From Pogona vitticeps (Eukaryota; Chordata; Lepidosauria; Squamata; Agamidae), in assembly GCF_051106095.1 (NCBI RefSeq), contig NC_135783.1, forward strand, positions 60,677,947 through 60,741,946: DNA of 64,000 nucleotides, given 5' to 3'. Positions 10,458 through 25,400 of this stretch are shown one piece after another. A program made the position numbers and the translations under genes. Within the stretch, counting starts at the first letter, position 1. Each line of letters begins with the position of its first letter. The notes under the pieces were generated by a model. That model searched no databases, was not told where the DNA came from, and worked only from the letters and a program-made list of their open reading frames with translations.

Positions 10458-13026
10458 GTTAATAGAATAATTTGAATTGCACAATCCCCTTTGTGAAGAA
10501 ACCTAGACACTAGACTTATCATAAACCAGTTTTGTTTCTTTAAAGAGCACCACAAGATTTTAAACAAACCCTTGACCTCACAGTTATCAGATCACGCAAA
10601 AGAAGCTTCTGCTTAATGCCACCTTGAGGAATGGGAGATCACTGTTACACCTCTGAAGTACATACAAGCAAACTGCAGAAAAGGTTATTCCCTTCACCTT
10701 GACAACCTGAGTTGAAACTATGAGTGTTCAGTACAACTGTGAGGCTAGAAACCCAAAACCTGAATTAAGCAATCCATTAAAAAAAATTCTGTATTCTGTG
10801 ATGCGTAGAATCACCATGTTGCAAGAATGTCAGGGCAAATAATTCATTTAATTGAAGCATTGGATTATATGCACACAAGATCAACCATCTTGTCAAATAA
10901 AATGGATAGTAAAAGAATAGCATTTATTACAAGGCTATTTTAATTAATTTATTGTATAAAAGGATGTAAAAACACTAGCACATATTACATTCAATAATAG
11001 GAGAGGGCACATCTCTTATACACTTTTACAACACGGGAAAACGTGTGATGCTTACCTAGTACAAAAATTTGTTCTGATCATCATATCATGCATCTGAAAG
11101 TAGGCATGCCATGGTAAAAGGGTAAGCATTTGTAGTACAGAAGCATCAAGTAGGTGGGAAGGCCACTATGTTTCCCTATGCCATTGACAATCTGGATTGA
11201 TCAACTGTTTCCACATATTGACTTGGATTCTAGCTTATTCATCCATTTTTACAAGATGATAATAGATTTCTCCTCTTTCCTTCTCTCAGTGGCACCACCC
11301 GAACCTATCCTACATAGTTCCCAAAGATTCCTCCATCTTCAGAAGCAGAGTTCTGTGGTAAACAGTGTGTTTTAAAAAGGAAAGAAGGCCTCTTTCCATG
11401 AATATAACTGCTTTTTCAGACAGAAAGTCAGGATCCAAGCTAACATGAATAATCAAGAAGGAAGATCATGAAAAATTACTAATGAGAAACTAGAGATTCA
11501 GTAAACATGCACAAGCATGAACATATGCCTTATAGATACTGGGAAATCCAATTTTATTTTGTCTTTCAAACATACTTCAAAATGTTCTCTCTCAAGCCAG
11601 AACTGGATTCGAGTGACCCTAACAGGGCTTTCAAGGTAGATTTACCTTCATTCAATCTTACTGCAAAGCCTGTGCATTTAAACATGTCTTCCTAGTTTAT
11701 TAAATTCTACTGAGGAAATATGATTTTTCCATATCGATCATAGTGGCTCACCCTTCCAATTGAGAAAGCCAAGGGGATTCCTGCTGTTATCTCAATGACT
11801 GAAGTTAACCACAGAATGTCCGTTTACCTGTGCTTTGCAGTAGTAGGGGAAAGCTTGCACAGTGAGCCCACTGACCTGGATGAAGGGAGTGAGCAGATGA
11901 CACTGGGGGGTGGCTGAGTCTTCTGATGTCATCTAACCCACAATAAAGAAAAGACCCACCACGCATTAAGCCAGAGGTAGGCAAGTTCTAGAGGGTTAAG
12001 GAAATAAAACTTCACTTCTTTAAGCCAGATTTGAGCAAGCTCCAGAGGAGGCTTTGTGGCTACACCAGTCCCAAAAGAGTAATTCACTTCTGGTTGTACA
12101 AAAAGCCCTTTGGGACAAAATGAGATGCAGAGGGCTGCACTTTCTTTTAAGGCATTGTTCCTGGAGATCTCCAGCAATGGGAATTTAATTCTTTATCTTT
12201 TTGGGGGGGGAGTGAGGAGAGAAGAGGTCCAGGGGATGTAAAACATCATCCCCAGCCATTGTAAAGGGCATCTCTGTGACCATACTGTATTGTAGTCAGC
12301 TGAATAAAAACTGTATATTACTTTTATGAGCATAATGATTTTATTCAGAATGAAAAACAGTTGCCTCTACTGCAAACATATGCATGCTAAATTATAGCAG
12401 GTTTTTCCAGTCCTATCATGGCTTTATTCTCAATTCCTGAATAAAAACCAGCTAAACAACAGAAGCCAGCATTGAGGCAAAACATTTTAATAGATGGATT
12501 AGAGGCCCAAAAGAGGAACGAACAGACTTAGGTCACAAACCTTTCCCAAGTACATTTTCCCACAACCAAATAGCTGTTACTTCTTTTCAATCCTTTGCTG
12601 TTCTGTGCATTGATTATAACACCATAACATTTTGTTTATCTCCCCTTATAAATGTGGATGGTTCAGATAGTGAAACACAATAGTACAGGTAAAAAAAACA
12701 CTTTACAACACTGAGCAGATTATGCTGCAAGTGACCCAGACAGATTGAAGTGGGTCCATAACATTAAAATACATAACATAAGCAGTGACATTTCTGACCG
12801 CAAACAGGGGAAAGCCGATCTGTCACTGTCAAACCAGTCTAAGTGACATATTAAGCCATTATGCAGGAAATATGTGAGGATACATATTATCCTGCTTCTT
12901 CATCTGGCCCCTAAATGTGGCCAGGTTAAAATAAACATATAGTATTTCTAATAAGCAAATCCTAAACATGGAAATGCTTTATTTTGATTCTACAGTTCCT
13001 TTTGGGTCATGAGGTTTCCACAAGTT
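10458..13026. other. TSNAX 3' flank including its 3' UTR
   Basis: The TSNAX stop codon is at 13027-13029, so the 3' untranslated region extends leftward from 13026. Minus-strand AATAAA words lie at 12978-12983, 12423-12428 and 12340-12345; which is used cannot be told from sequence. Further left I see no gene. Confidence 0.45.
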
Positions 13027-13404
13027 TTAAGAAAGCCCATCTTCTTGGTCAATTATCTCTGCTTTGGTGGAGAACACATCAGCTAACATATGCTTTGGTA
13101 TCTCAGACCCCCTGACTTTCAAAGTGTAGCAGGCATTCTCCACTTTTGCCAAACTCTGTTTCAAGGTATAGAGTTTTTTAGAAACTTCATAAGGTCCAGT
13201 GTTGCCTATGTAGGAAAAGCCGTCATATATTTGCCGCAAGAACTGGCTCAGCTCAAATGGGGTGTCTATGTCACCATTACCAACACTGTTGATGCACATC
13301 CGCATCAGCTCTCCGGTTAGATCAGCCACTCCCAGAAGATAATCCACAGGGGTCACCTTCAGGTTCCAAACACATTCTTGCTCATTGTCACAGCCTGATG
13401 ACAG
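13027..13404 (-). CDS. TSNAX: TSNAX coding exon 6 (last)
   Basis: Acceptor TGATAG at 13404. It encodes [16 protein letters not shown], then the highly conserved [20 protein letters not shown] through [20 protein letters not shown] and the stop. The catalytic Asp is in VADLTGE. The first 16 residues lie in the variable loop and are not conserved with mammals, so the acceptor choice rests on phase and the AG. Confidence 0.95.
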   Translation of the reverse strand: MSSGCDNEQECVWNLKVTPVDYLLGVADLTGELMRMCINSVGNGDIDTPFELSQFLRQIYDGFSYIGNTGPYEVSKKLYTLKQSLAKVENACYTLKVRGSEIPKHMLADVFSTKAEIIDQEDGLS

Positions 13405-16400
13405 CTATCAGTAAAACAGAGTGCAACACAGTTTAGAAAAGAAGGAAATTACAACTGATTAAACACAGTTCATGAGGAAAACCAATCTGATAAATATCTT
13501 TTCAGAAAGCATATAATCTTGCTTTTGAGCTAATTAATCCATGGCCACAGTTGATAAAGGTCACCCAATTATTTCCATGAAGTCAAGTATTAAATCTTTA
13601 TGTTGTTCCTGTTGCTAAATAATAAGTTTCCCCACTTCTATTCCTAGCAAACCTTAAAGAGTGAGACACAGTTGTCAGAATGTCTAAGTTATTCTTTGTC
13701 CATTCTAAGGATGGAAATTTCCAGTACATGATTGTATCCCAAAGTTATGCAAGCAGAAGGCCACTCCCAAAACGGGGCTTTCCATCGAATCTGAAAACCT
13801 TCTTTTGAGGAGCTGGCAATGCAGGGAAATGGCTGAACATCAGACAGAAGTGATGTAACAGAAGCAGAACTCCTCCTTTACAAGCTGCCATTGCCCAACC
13901 TTCTTCCCTCTCATATGGTACACCTTTCCTCAAGTTTGAGCAACACCAGAAGATATTTTTCATGAGTTACAGTACAGTGATTTAAAAGCCCCACTGTATT
14001 TTGCTACAACTTCCAAATGCAATCTCCACAGTCTGAGACGTATTATATTAAGCTGCAAATATATGAACCATTTTTCCTCGGAACATATCTGAGTTTACAA
14101 AACTAAATTCAAGTATTCATCATCAGTCATCTGGAAGAACAAAACTTGGTGCATTGCTGTTTCTAGTACAAGTCCTCTGTCAACAGCTCAAATTGGGCAA
14201 ACATTATGATGAATATTTAGAGTGAAGCATGATCATTATGAAAACATCAAAATATAAGTTAAATAAATAAATAAATAAATAAAACATATCAGGGCCTTAG
14301 ATGACACAAGACTGCTTACTGTACATATGAATTGCTCAGTTGTTGCATTGTGCAACCACTTGTTGAGAAACTGAACTTTTAGAAGTTTTTTTTTCACAAC
14401 AGGCATTTGTGAATCAATCAACTTTAATCCATTTATCTTAATCGTGGGTAAAATATGTGAAAGATCTGCAAGATTCACTGGATTTCCTTTGTAAATATGC
14501 AAATTAAAAGACTTGAGGTTTCTTCTGTAACACTGCATTATTATGCAGCAAAAAAGTGGTGACTACCAAAGGTAAAGCCCCAAGCTTGTCTTTAAGAAGC
14601 GGCACATTTCTAGGCTTTTTTAAAAGTGATATTTTCTTTTCATTTTTTTATACTGGGCATAAAAAAGTTTAAGAGAGTATAGAAAGTTCCTGAAATGATA
14701 AAATAGTTTAAAAATTATTAAAGTCTTTGTAGGCATCCTACAGTCTCGACAAACTATGGTAACGTGCTCTGAACAGAAGTCTTGGAACAGCATCTCGTGT
14801 AGCAGAGAAGGCCAATTTGAGAGTGACAATCTCTTCCACATTGAAGACAAATACAACCTGTCCCCTGTCCAGCTCCCTAGTTTTGCTTGTTTCGGGACTG
14901 CCTCTTTGCTTCGGCCCGCTGGACAAGTGTCTCTTCAAATTGGGAGAGGCCATGATGCATCGCCTGCCTCCAGGCTGAACACTCAGATGTTGAGGTTTTC
15001 CATCTGTTGAGGTCCATTCCTAAGGCCTTCAGATCCCGCTTGCAGATATCCTTGTATCGCAGCTGTGGTCTCCCTCTGGGGCGATTTCCCTGCACTAATT
15101 CTCCATACAGGAGATCTTTTGGAATCCAACCATCTCACGACATGCCCAAGCCAATGCAGACATTGCTGTTTCATGCTAAACATTCCAGCTCGTTCTAGGA
15201 CTACTCTTATTTGGAACTTTGTCCTGCCAGATGATACCAAAAATGCACTGAAGAAAACACGTATGGAATGTGTTCAACTTCCTCTCCTGCCGTGCACAAA
15301 GGGTCCAGGACTCACTGCAGTACAGGAGTGTGCTCAGGACACAGGCTCTGTAGACCTGGATCTTGTTATATGCTGTCAGCTTCTTACTGAGCCACACTCT
15401 CTTTGTGAGTCTAGACAACATGGTAGCTGCTTTGCTAATGCATTTATCCAGCTCAACATCTAGAGAGACAGTATCAGAAATCGTTGAGCCAAAGTACATG
15501 AAATCATGAACAACCTCCAGTTCTTGCGTGGAGATGGTAATAGAGGGAGGTGACTCCACGCTCTGGCCCATGACTTGTGTTTTCTTCAGGCTGATTGTTA
15601 ATCCAAAATCTTGGCAGGCCTTACTAAAACAATTCATTAGTTGGGCAACAATGGCTGCATCATCGGTGAAGAAGAAATCCCGCATGCATTTCAGATGGAT
15701 TTTGGTCTTCACTCTCAATCTAGAGAGATTAAAGAGCTTTCCATCTGATCTAGTCCAAAGTGATGCTGCTGCGCTTTGATTGCTGTTTTTCCCCTCCATT
15801 TGCCAAGCCTCACGGGACTTAGCAAAAGGAGGGGAGAGCAGCGAGCAAAGGGCTGCAGGATCACTTTTGACCACTGCTTTCCCTGCCACTTCCTAAGCCC
15901 CACAGGGCTTAGTAAAAGGATGCAGAAAGCAGCAAGCAAAGTGGTCCTGCAGCCCTTTGATCTCTGCTTTCCCCCTCCTTTTGCTAAGCCCCAGGCTTAG
16001 GAAGTGGCAGGGAAAGCAGCGATCAAATTTTCTAATTTGAAGTTAGAAAAGTGGGTATTGTCTTATAAACGGAAAAATATGGTACAGTACATAAAAATAT
16101 GCTGCTAGAGAGTGTACTAAACATTCTAGAAATGGAATGAGGTGGGGCGGGGGGAAATAACCTGCTTCCAGATTTAAAAATTTTGGTAGCAGAGTAATAT
16201 TGTTCTAAGTTAAAACCAGCTGTATTATCTATTAAAATGTTCCTATAGCCAGCCAAGTCCTTTTGTCAGTGGAACGATAACCACAGAGTGAACTCTGCCT
16301 CCTCTCAGCAGCCCACAAATCTGCTCTGGAGAGTAAAGAATACATTTTGTGGACATCCAGGGGGCTACTGCAAAGAAAAGAGAATGTCAATTATACAAGA

Positions 16401-19400
16401 GGAAGACCACAAAGTTAACACCAGACACAGCCCACACTAAATAAGACAGAAATTTCACCAGAGAACACAAGTTCTGTAAAAGACAGCAGTGATTAAGTCA
16501 TGGTTAATTAGTAGTTCATGTTCTTTTATTACCTTTGTTTGTTCCTCTTTATCATCTTCTGTAAATATCAGCTGCCTGTTGATCTCCTCTATGCTAATTA
16601 ATGATCGGGTTTTGATAAAATACTGAAATGAGACAGCTTCCACATATTCCTGAAGACCTGAATGAGTTGAAACATAATAAAATAAATGATCTTTTACTCT
16701 CATCATTCATAGTAGATTTTATAATTTTTTAAACAAATGTTTTAAGGGCACCTGGCAAAAGAAAGGCAATCCTCGAGCTCAAAATAGGGATATGGATGAA
16801 CATTTAGTAAGTCAAAGATTACTTATCATAGACAACAGCCTTTTCCAATTTGGTACTCTCAGATATGTTGGACTATAAGTCACTTAAAATAACATCTGGT
16901 TTATTAATATTATTAATATTAATATTAATATTAATATTATTTCAATTTATATCCCGCCCATGTAGACTGAAGTCTACTCTGGCTGCCTAACAATAAAAAA
17001 TAAAAATAAAAGCAATATAATAAAATACAGTGGTGCCTCGCTTAACGAGCGCTTCGTTTAACAACGAATTTGCTTAGCGATGACTTTTTTTGGAGCGATC
17101 TTGCGCTCCGTTTAACAATGTTCCCTATGGGCGATTTTCGCATAACGATATTTGGGACCATGCTTCGCATAGTGATGACAGTTTGGGTCCCCCTGTTTTG
17201 CTTAACGATGGTTTTGACAGCCTCATGTTGGTTGTTTTTTATATGTTTAAAAATGTTTAAAAAATGTTTAGAATGCTTGAAATCATAAGTGCACTTAATA
17301 AACCCTTTGTTTAATTTGACTTTGTTCCGACTCTTTTTAAATTTGTTGTAATTTTTTCCCCCACTGAGATGCATTGAATAGGTTTCAATGCATTTCAATT
17401 GGGGAACTGTGTTTCACTTAGCGATGTTTCCTATGGCGATTTTCACTTAAAGACGGCAATCCGTTCCCATTGGAACGGATTATTCGGTTTTCAATGCATT
17501 TCAATGGGAAACCACGTTTCGCTTAGCAATGTTTTCCCATAGCGATGATTTTTTTGGAACCAATTAAAATCGTTAAGCAAGGCACTACTGTAGAGGCAAC
17601 ATTAATAATATAAATCAAGATTATTATTCTATTTAGTTCCATATGCACACTTTGCATTTTCTCAGTGTTACCATCTTGCAAATAAATATTCAAAATGTGG
17701 TTATTTACCCCTGCTTGAAGTGCCTCCATTGTTTGAAGACATCATTTGTATCTTCAGAAAGTGACTGGTTCACTGGCTAAATAACATTTTTACCCTAATT
17801 TTAGAGTCATGGTTGCTTTAAGATCTTCAAAACAGAAAGGCAGGATACTGATTAAATAAAAATTGGTTTCCATGTCCTAAACACAGCAATTCTAGGCTCT
17901 AACTAATGAACACTGAACTGTGTTTTCCTCATTAGAGTCAAATATACTTGACATGAAATACGTGCCTTTCAGAAGTCCTCCACAAAAAACAGTCTGAAAA
18001 TGACATTTAAAATGACCCAAGACCTTGACATAAGATGTTTTTAATAAGAAGGTAAAAGGATGTTTAAATATATTATATTGTAACTTAATGGAGGACATCC
18101 GTTACTTTCAGCAAATAATCCCCAAGGTGAAAAAAAAATCTCCATCCCATTTCACTGTTCCATCCAAAAATATTTTCCTCCTTCTCCTCTCAGTTTTGGG
18201 TCTTTTCCAAGAAAACGGTTACTTAAAGACCATGCTGCCAGCAAAGGAATAGTTTATAAGACTGCTTTTGTTTTCCTGGAGTGAACATTGGGAGGCCCAA
18301 TTAAAAATCTGTGACTACATCTGCCAGCACTTCCTCTGATATTCAGACAGGCTAGCACAATAGTAGAGAAATGCTGACATTTTGCCCAAGAACTCTCAAG
18401 ATTCATCCTACTCGTATTATGTCAATGTTACTGTTACAGTCCCCAACAGCAATTTCATACTCTTTCATACTGGTATTTTTCCCTTTGATTCTACTCCATG
18501 GCCAGGAATGAATGGTTTAAGAAGCAGGATCCAGTGGAAGTGGGGCCTAGAAAACCCTTAGGGGCAGAATTTTGGCAATAAAGAGGGCTAAAGCAGTAGG
18601 GAAGGGGGGGAGTTCCAATTCCACTGGGGTTAGGTTCCAAAGTATATCACAGAAAATTGGCCAATATAAGATGGTTTGAATGTCTTAGTTTCTTCCAGAA
18701 ACCATTTGAACTTCATAGACACTATAAAACACATGAAAAGCTAGTTTCTTTAGTGTTTTAAGAAAGTTTTCTTAATGTTTTAAAAAAAGGATCCTAAACA
18801 AGGAGAAATTAAAAAAAAGAAGTAGTCTTCAGAAAATTGATTGAAGCATCAGAGGTCTGGGAGCATGTTCACTAGTCAATCCAGTGAACTAAAGCATCTT
18901 CAAAATATAACAAAGCAGTTCGTTCTTAAAAATATTCAGGAATGAATAATCTATTATCTGTAAACTATTTTGTTCTTGACCTTCTCTTAGTATTTGAAGA
19001 TTCCCTGCCTCAAATGTTTCCTTTTAAAATTTACTGTATTTTTTGCACCATAAGACTCACTTTTTTCCCACAAAACAGGGGGGTGGAAAGTCTGTGCATC
19101 TTATGGAGCGAAGAAAACAGATCATATTTTCCTGTTTTCTTCTCCTAAAAAAATGGTGCGTCTTATGGAAAGGTGCGTCTTATAGAGCGAAAAATACGGT
19201 AGTTCTCTGCAGAGGCCAGAGTGTTTGGAAGCAAGAAACTGAGGTTCAAACTGTTACTTGGCTATAAAGCTGACCAAGCAACGCTGGGCAAAGTATCTGA
19301 TATAGTCAAGTTAGCACTGCTATGAGCTTCTTGAAGAAGGACAGGTAATTTATGCAACAAATAACAAATGTGTGTCTGCTATCATCTGGTAATGGTTATT

Positions 19401-22400
19401 TTTTAAAAATCCTCTGCTTGATTAGGAAAATGCATTAAAGAAAAAAAGACTTGCCTTTTCCTCCCAAACTAATTTCCATTAGATCTACCCAAAAATGCAA
19501 ATGCTAAAAGAGCAAGAGTCTGGAGAAACAATCTACAGTAATAGGGCCATGATTATGTTTAAATTACATTAGCCCCACAAACTCCAAGGAGTTGAAACAA
19601 ACATCAATGCAAAAATACCCCATCCTAAGTGATCTGAGTCACAGTAACAAACCCCAAACTATAGGAAAGGTTCACATGAAGGCTTTTGCAGTGGCTGATC
19701 CCACTGTAGAACTAAGCTCTCTACAAAGGGAGATTTGGCTCACTCCTCCTTGTTGCTTTTCCACTACCAGGAAAGGCCTTTATACATTAAAACTGGTACA
19801 GTACATTTAGAAGTTATTTGTGACCAATCTGCAGCAGGTTTACTCTAGGTAGGAGTAACTGGATTCAGCCCTGTTGGCATGTCTGGAACCTACACAGGCA
19901 GTTCAGCAACCTGTACCCTAAAGCAGAGGACCCCAACCGCCCAGTCCGCACCCCGGCAGCGGCCTGCAGCCTATCTAGGACCAGGCAGCAGACACAGATC
20001 TCCTACCCACCCCTGTGAGTGCTCCTCCACAAGCAGCGTCACACATGAGCGCGTTCCACCCCTGCGTGCGCTGTGTGCATGAGCGTGAGCCACCCCCGAG
20101 TGCTATCATGTGCATGCGCATGAGTGCATTCCGCCCCATGAGTGAGCTGTGCGCATGCACGCAAGCGCCCCTACCGTGACATGTGCATGCGTGCGAGCTC
20201 CACCCCCTGCAGCCGCACCACACACACACACATACACACACATACACACAACCGGTCCGCAGTTGGGAAAAGGCTGGGGACCACTGCCCTAAAGGCAGCA
20301 TTCAAGACAGTCCTGGCAAATAAGAAATGTCTCTCAAGTCCTAGAATAAGAAGCTACTATTTCTCACTTGTTGAAGTCTGCAGTACTTTTGTTGTTTAGC
20401 TTCCTTAACAAATGCCTTACTGTTTTAAAGCAAATAATTTTTAAATTTTTTTGCATAAAATGTTAAGAGCTGATATCCAAGTGTCAGGCCCAACTAGAGT
20501 AGACCCACTGAACCCCACTTAACAGGACGTGTTAACTCAGGACTTACAAGATGCACTTAAAATTTGCTGGATTTCACCATTTTGCCACTGAAAAGGAAAT
20601 GCTGACTAGGCTCAGCATTTTAATTTTATAATTGTTTTCAGTTCTACACTGCAGAATCTATATCCAAAGTGGGAATTATGTGCTAATTTACAATCTCACT
20701 ACAGAATCAAACAGAAACTAAATGTTGATTTTTCAGGGGAGTGCAAACAGAGTACTGTAGTTGGAACCTAAATCTATTTGAAGGAAACAAGTTGACATCT
20801 ATTACGGACAGACGTGGTCCATCATCAACACAATGGCATTGTCTAGTATGCTTATACAGACTAACATGGGTACCTCTTCCAAAATTACAACAATAGAAAA
20901 AAGTGAATAACTATCCCAAATCAAAAATCTAACTATTTTAGGGTAAATGATTTTAAAAAAAATTTTTTTTAGAAAATCTGGACAGGGATGAAATTAGCCT
21001 CATCAGTAGTCTTATCAGGAAACTTCACTTCCACCTTTGGAGTTCCATCTCTTGTTTTCAAAAACAACAAAGGGATGAACTCGTGTAATTTTTCAGCTAT
21101 ATCCTGTTCCTGTGTTATTCAGCTGTTTTATTTTGCTCAGCAACCCAATGGCTTTGCCCACTTCCTTCTTATGAAATTTATGAGGATATCTTACTTCCCA
21201 CTAAATATTTTCAATGTCATGCTACTGCTTGCAACTAGTGTTCCTTAAACATTCATTTCTAGACCGTTAATACATGAAGACTACTATGAGCAACTGTCTT
21301 CAACACACACAGTACCTGTTGTAAAGCTTATACTGTATAGGCCTACAAAGCAAAGATCTGATTATCTCAAATTAATGTGCAATTCTCTCTTTATTGCCAG
21401 TGCATTTCTATTATATTCCTTCTTCTGGGCTTCTTCTCTCATAGCAGACTCTTATCTGCTGCCTTCTCTTCTTCCTCACGTTCTTTCAGAGCTTTTCCTC
21501 TTCCAATTCAGTGTAACCTCCTTTCATTCTTAGGAACTTCTGCATACTCTGTCCTGTCAAGGCAGCCAATCAATAACTACTGTCATGTTCACTGCAACTT
21601 TGACAATAATTATAATAAGCTTTATTACTGTTTTCTTCATTACACTACTGATAATTAAAGTTAGAGGCAGGGCGGAGCAATGGAAAACCATAAGGCTGAT
21701 TATTGTACTGGAAGTCCATAAGAAAGGCACCTACAAAATCACAGTATTCACCAATAGCTAAATAATCACAGCCATACAATTTCATTTGTGTATCATGTGG
21801 ATAAAAAAAGTCTTAACAGTAATTCTAGCAAGAACACTTTTATTTTAATTCACTCACAACACCTTTAATTTATGATAATAACCTTAGGATCTGGGTAACG
21901 AAATATACAAGAAAATATTTCTTCAAGCAGGACTTCAAAACCATGTAGAGCTTGCTTCACAGGTAAAAACACCTTGAAATATATACCTGAAAATAGAACA
22001 GGCAAAATACAAGCCGTTCTCATTAGCTGTCTAGCTACTAAGTTTCACATCAGCTAAAGTTCCCAGACCAAGGTACCATTTTCAGAAAGCAGCCCCATGC
22101 ATGCTATCATCAGCATGAACTCAGTGCACCCAAAATCACATTTCTTATCTTTCCTCTCAAGCCCTCCTGTTCTACACATTTGTCTTATCCACTGAATATG
22201 TTACTAGCCAACTTGCTGAAGAGGACGGTTTGATCTCTGATACCTCTCTTTCTTTCTCCTTAGCTTCACTCCTTTCTCCTCATAGCCACTCAAGTTGGGT
22301 AGCATTACCTCTCACAACACTGTAAAGCTATAGCCCTTCTTTTATGCCCTTAGTAAAATTCTGTGTCATGGCTTGATCACCTCTCACAAGGACTGCCACA

Positions 22401-25400
22401 ATCTTCTACTCTGTAAATTCCTATTGTCCTTTCAGAATTAATCCATGCCTATCAAGGAGTCTGCCCTAGAACTCCTTCCCTTTTCTCATCACTTTATGCT
22501 GCACTCAACACAAAATCATCCATAGCCAGCCACCTTCTGATCCTCTGCTTTCATATACATACGAATACATCCTTGCCCGCCACAGACACTCCAACAACTG
22601 CACCATCATATGAAGGTCTCCTGTCCCTCCCCCCCCAAAATACCCCCTTTTCTCTATATCCCATAAATTGCCACCCAGAACTCTGAATGATTCCATCCTT
22701 CTTACTATTTTTAAATCGCTCCTCAAAATCCACTGTTCCCTGAGATCTCTGGTACAACCTTCCACTTCCCAGGTTCTACTGTGGGGAACTGCATGTACTG
22801 TAGCTTGTCTTGCAACTTCCAAAACTCTTCCACTGTTTCAAGAGCTGCCACACCACTATACTTTGAAGGAGCAAAAAAAAAAGTGACATTTTCTTTAAAA
22901 TCAAGGTTTTTTATGCTTCATTTTTAAAGAAAATTGGAGTGGTACCTTTGGAAGCAATTTTAAAAAGAAGCATGGTGTTACATTTGTCCCTACCATCAAA
23001 ATATGATGCAGCAGCAAAAACACAAGGTGTAGCACTCCACACCTCACACACTTGAGTAGTAAGCCATCTGAATCTACTACAATCCAATCAGCAACTAACT
23101 CTTACATGCAACTGAACCTGCAAACTGCTTCCCCTTTTTATCTGTGCTACTCTTTCTCTTCTATTGTTTCTCCTGCGGTAAATTTTAGACTGTATATTCC
23201 TTGGGCAAGGACCTGTCCTCTTATACAGTATTCTGTAATGCCCTGTGCACACCAATTATGCATATAGTACACATGGTCTAGAGGGGCGGGGTATAAATTT
23301 AATAAATAAATTAATAAATAAATATAAATAATAAAGTACTAAACTGTAAGACTGAAAGAAATCAAGAATGCAGTCCTATGATCATTTTCTAGAAAACAAG
23401 TCCTACTGAAAGTAACAGGACTTTGTTCTAAGTAAATACTGTATGCCTATCGTAAGAAACGAGCAAAGATGGAATACATTAAAAATCACCTTGATCTTAA
23501 CTGCTCTCACTTCAAACTTCTACTCATACACAATATTTCATGCTACAAGCTCATACATAAAAATGTTTTGGATGCAAAGACACTGAAATGAATGACCTTT
23601 AATTATTCTCCTACCCCACCACTGCACAATTCTAAGGATTTCATTATCCTTCATATACAAAACGGAATTTGCATATTAGCAACATTGCAGTCAAATACAA
23701 TGAGACTAAGGAAGACATTTATTATCACTTGACACCTCCAAGCATCCACTTCATCAGTTTTAAAAACAAGTGACTCATATCCTCAAAAGCAGGGGTAGAC
23801 AACCATTTTGGTGTGACAGCCAGATTCCCATCCCACATGCAGCCACACCACATGTTAAGCGCAGCTCAACACACCCAGTTTTGCTCTCCTCTGTGCTTTT
23901 CTAGATGGGAGAGAGGAAAGCCTACATTGAGTATCCCCCTACCCATCCCTGCTTGCCTTCCCAACCGGAAAGAGGAGCAGGGTGGAGTGTAATCCTGTAT
24001 TTTATCTCCAGTCAGTTGACTGAATATTACATGGGGATATCTTTCTGCTTGCTTTTCCAATGAGGAGAGCAATCAGAATGTTTCCTATATGTTATAGGAA
24101 GTATATATACTAAGAGACGGATTCTATGTCACAATTATTTCAACTTCAAAAGTAATCCAAAAGAACAGTACTGTATTCATAACAATGTGCCAGAGTGGCT
24201 CTACGTGTTTTTTTTAACTAGTTATTTCAGTATCTCTTTGTTTGCTTATTTAATCATCCCTTGGGACAATCTGTACTGTTAAAGAACGTGTAGAAAACAG
24301 GCATCATTTTTGTTATTGTTCAATTATTACTACCATACTCAGCATCTGAGCTCAAACAAGCATCCTTTGGGGAAATGTTCTGCGTGCCACTAGCACTATT
24401 CTTAATGAGGGAAAGCATGAAACTTCTTTTGTGCTCTGCCAGAATTGTTTTATCTTTAAGTCAAAAGAACAACGGCTTGGAGTAACCCCAAAAAAAGCAT
24501 TTCACAACTACAAATGGCAAACAATATTCCCAAGAATCAAACTTGTAGCAGTTCTATTTATAGATATACAGTTGTTACATTAAATACATGCACATCCCTA
24601 ACAGTACTGTTTTTATGTAAATGGAGTCACTACTGTAATTCTTTTTTATTATTATTAAATAAACATTTTCCACAAGAATGAGGATCTGGATCACCATGAA
24701 AAAGATTATGTAGAACACAGAGAGAAGTGAACATTTCATGTATAGTTTCAAGCCAGCAGATAGTATTTTAGGAAGATCTGAGCTAATTAAACTAGTTTCT
24801 TTTGAGATACAGAATCTGAGGTTTTTATTTCACATTACAGAGCACTACTGTCAGACTTGAGAATGACTGTAGATGTGTGTTTGTACATACAGATGGCTAG
24901 AATGATGAAGGAGCAGAAGGCAGTACTTAACAGACAACAGTACATTTCAATGTCATGGAAAGCAGATGCATAAACTCTTCAGAAAACACAATAATCTTAC
25001 TAATAGATCACTTACTGCACAAGCAGATACAGTATTGGCATATTCTTTCTATACACTGATTTTCAAAACATATATAACAAATTAATACCGTATTTGCCGG
25101 CGTATAAGGCGACTGGGCATATAAGACGATGCCCCGAACATTTCCACTCAAAATGTAGAGTTTGTTATATACTTGCCATATAAGACTACACCCTCTTCCG
25201 CATGCATGATCCTGCTTTGGCTGCATCATGGGGAGAGTGCGTTTTGCCGCTTTTGGTTCCTTTCACTGGGAGAGAGCGAGGGTTTGCTGGAAGAAGGACA
25301 GCATCGGCGCCGAACAGCTGACTGTCGGGAACCAGCAGAGAGGCGGCAGCCATTTTGGAGAGGCAGCAGCCATGTGGTCGCATCTCAAAATGGCTGCCGC

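Noticed and set aside
17042-17398. 118-residue Lys-rich minus-strand frame
   Set aside because: It lies wholly inside the TA-flanked MITE at 17028-17590.
22505-22822. 105-residue minus-strand frame in TSNAX intron 4
   Set aside because: No recognisable domain, and it lies between exons whose phases already join without it.
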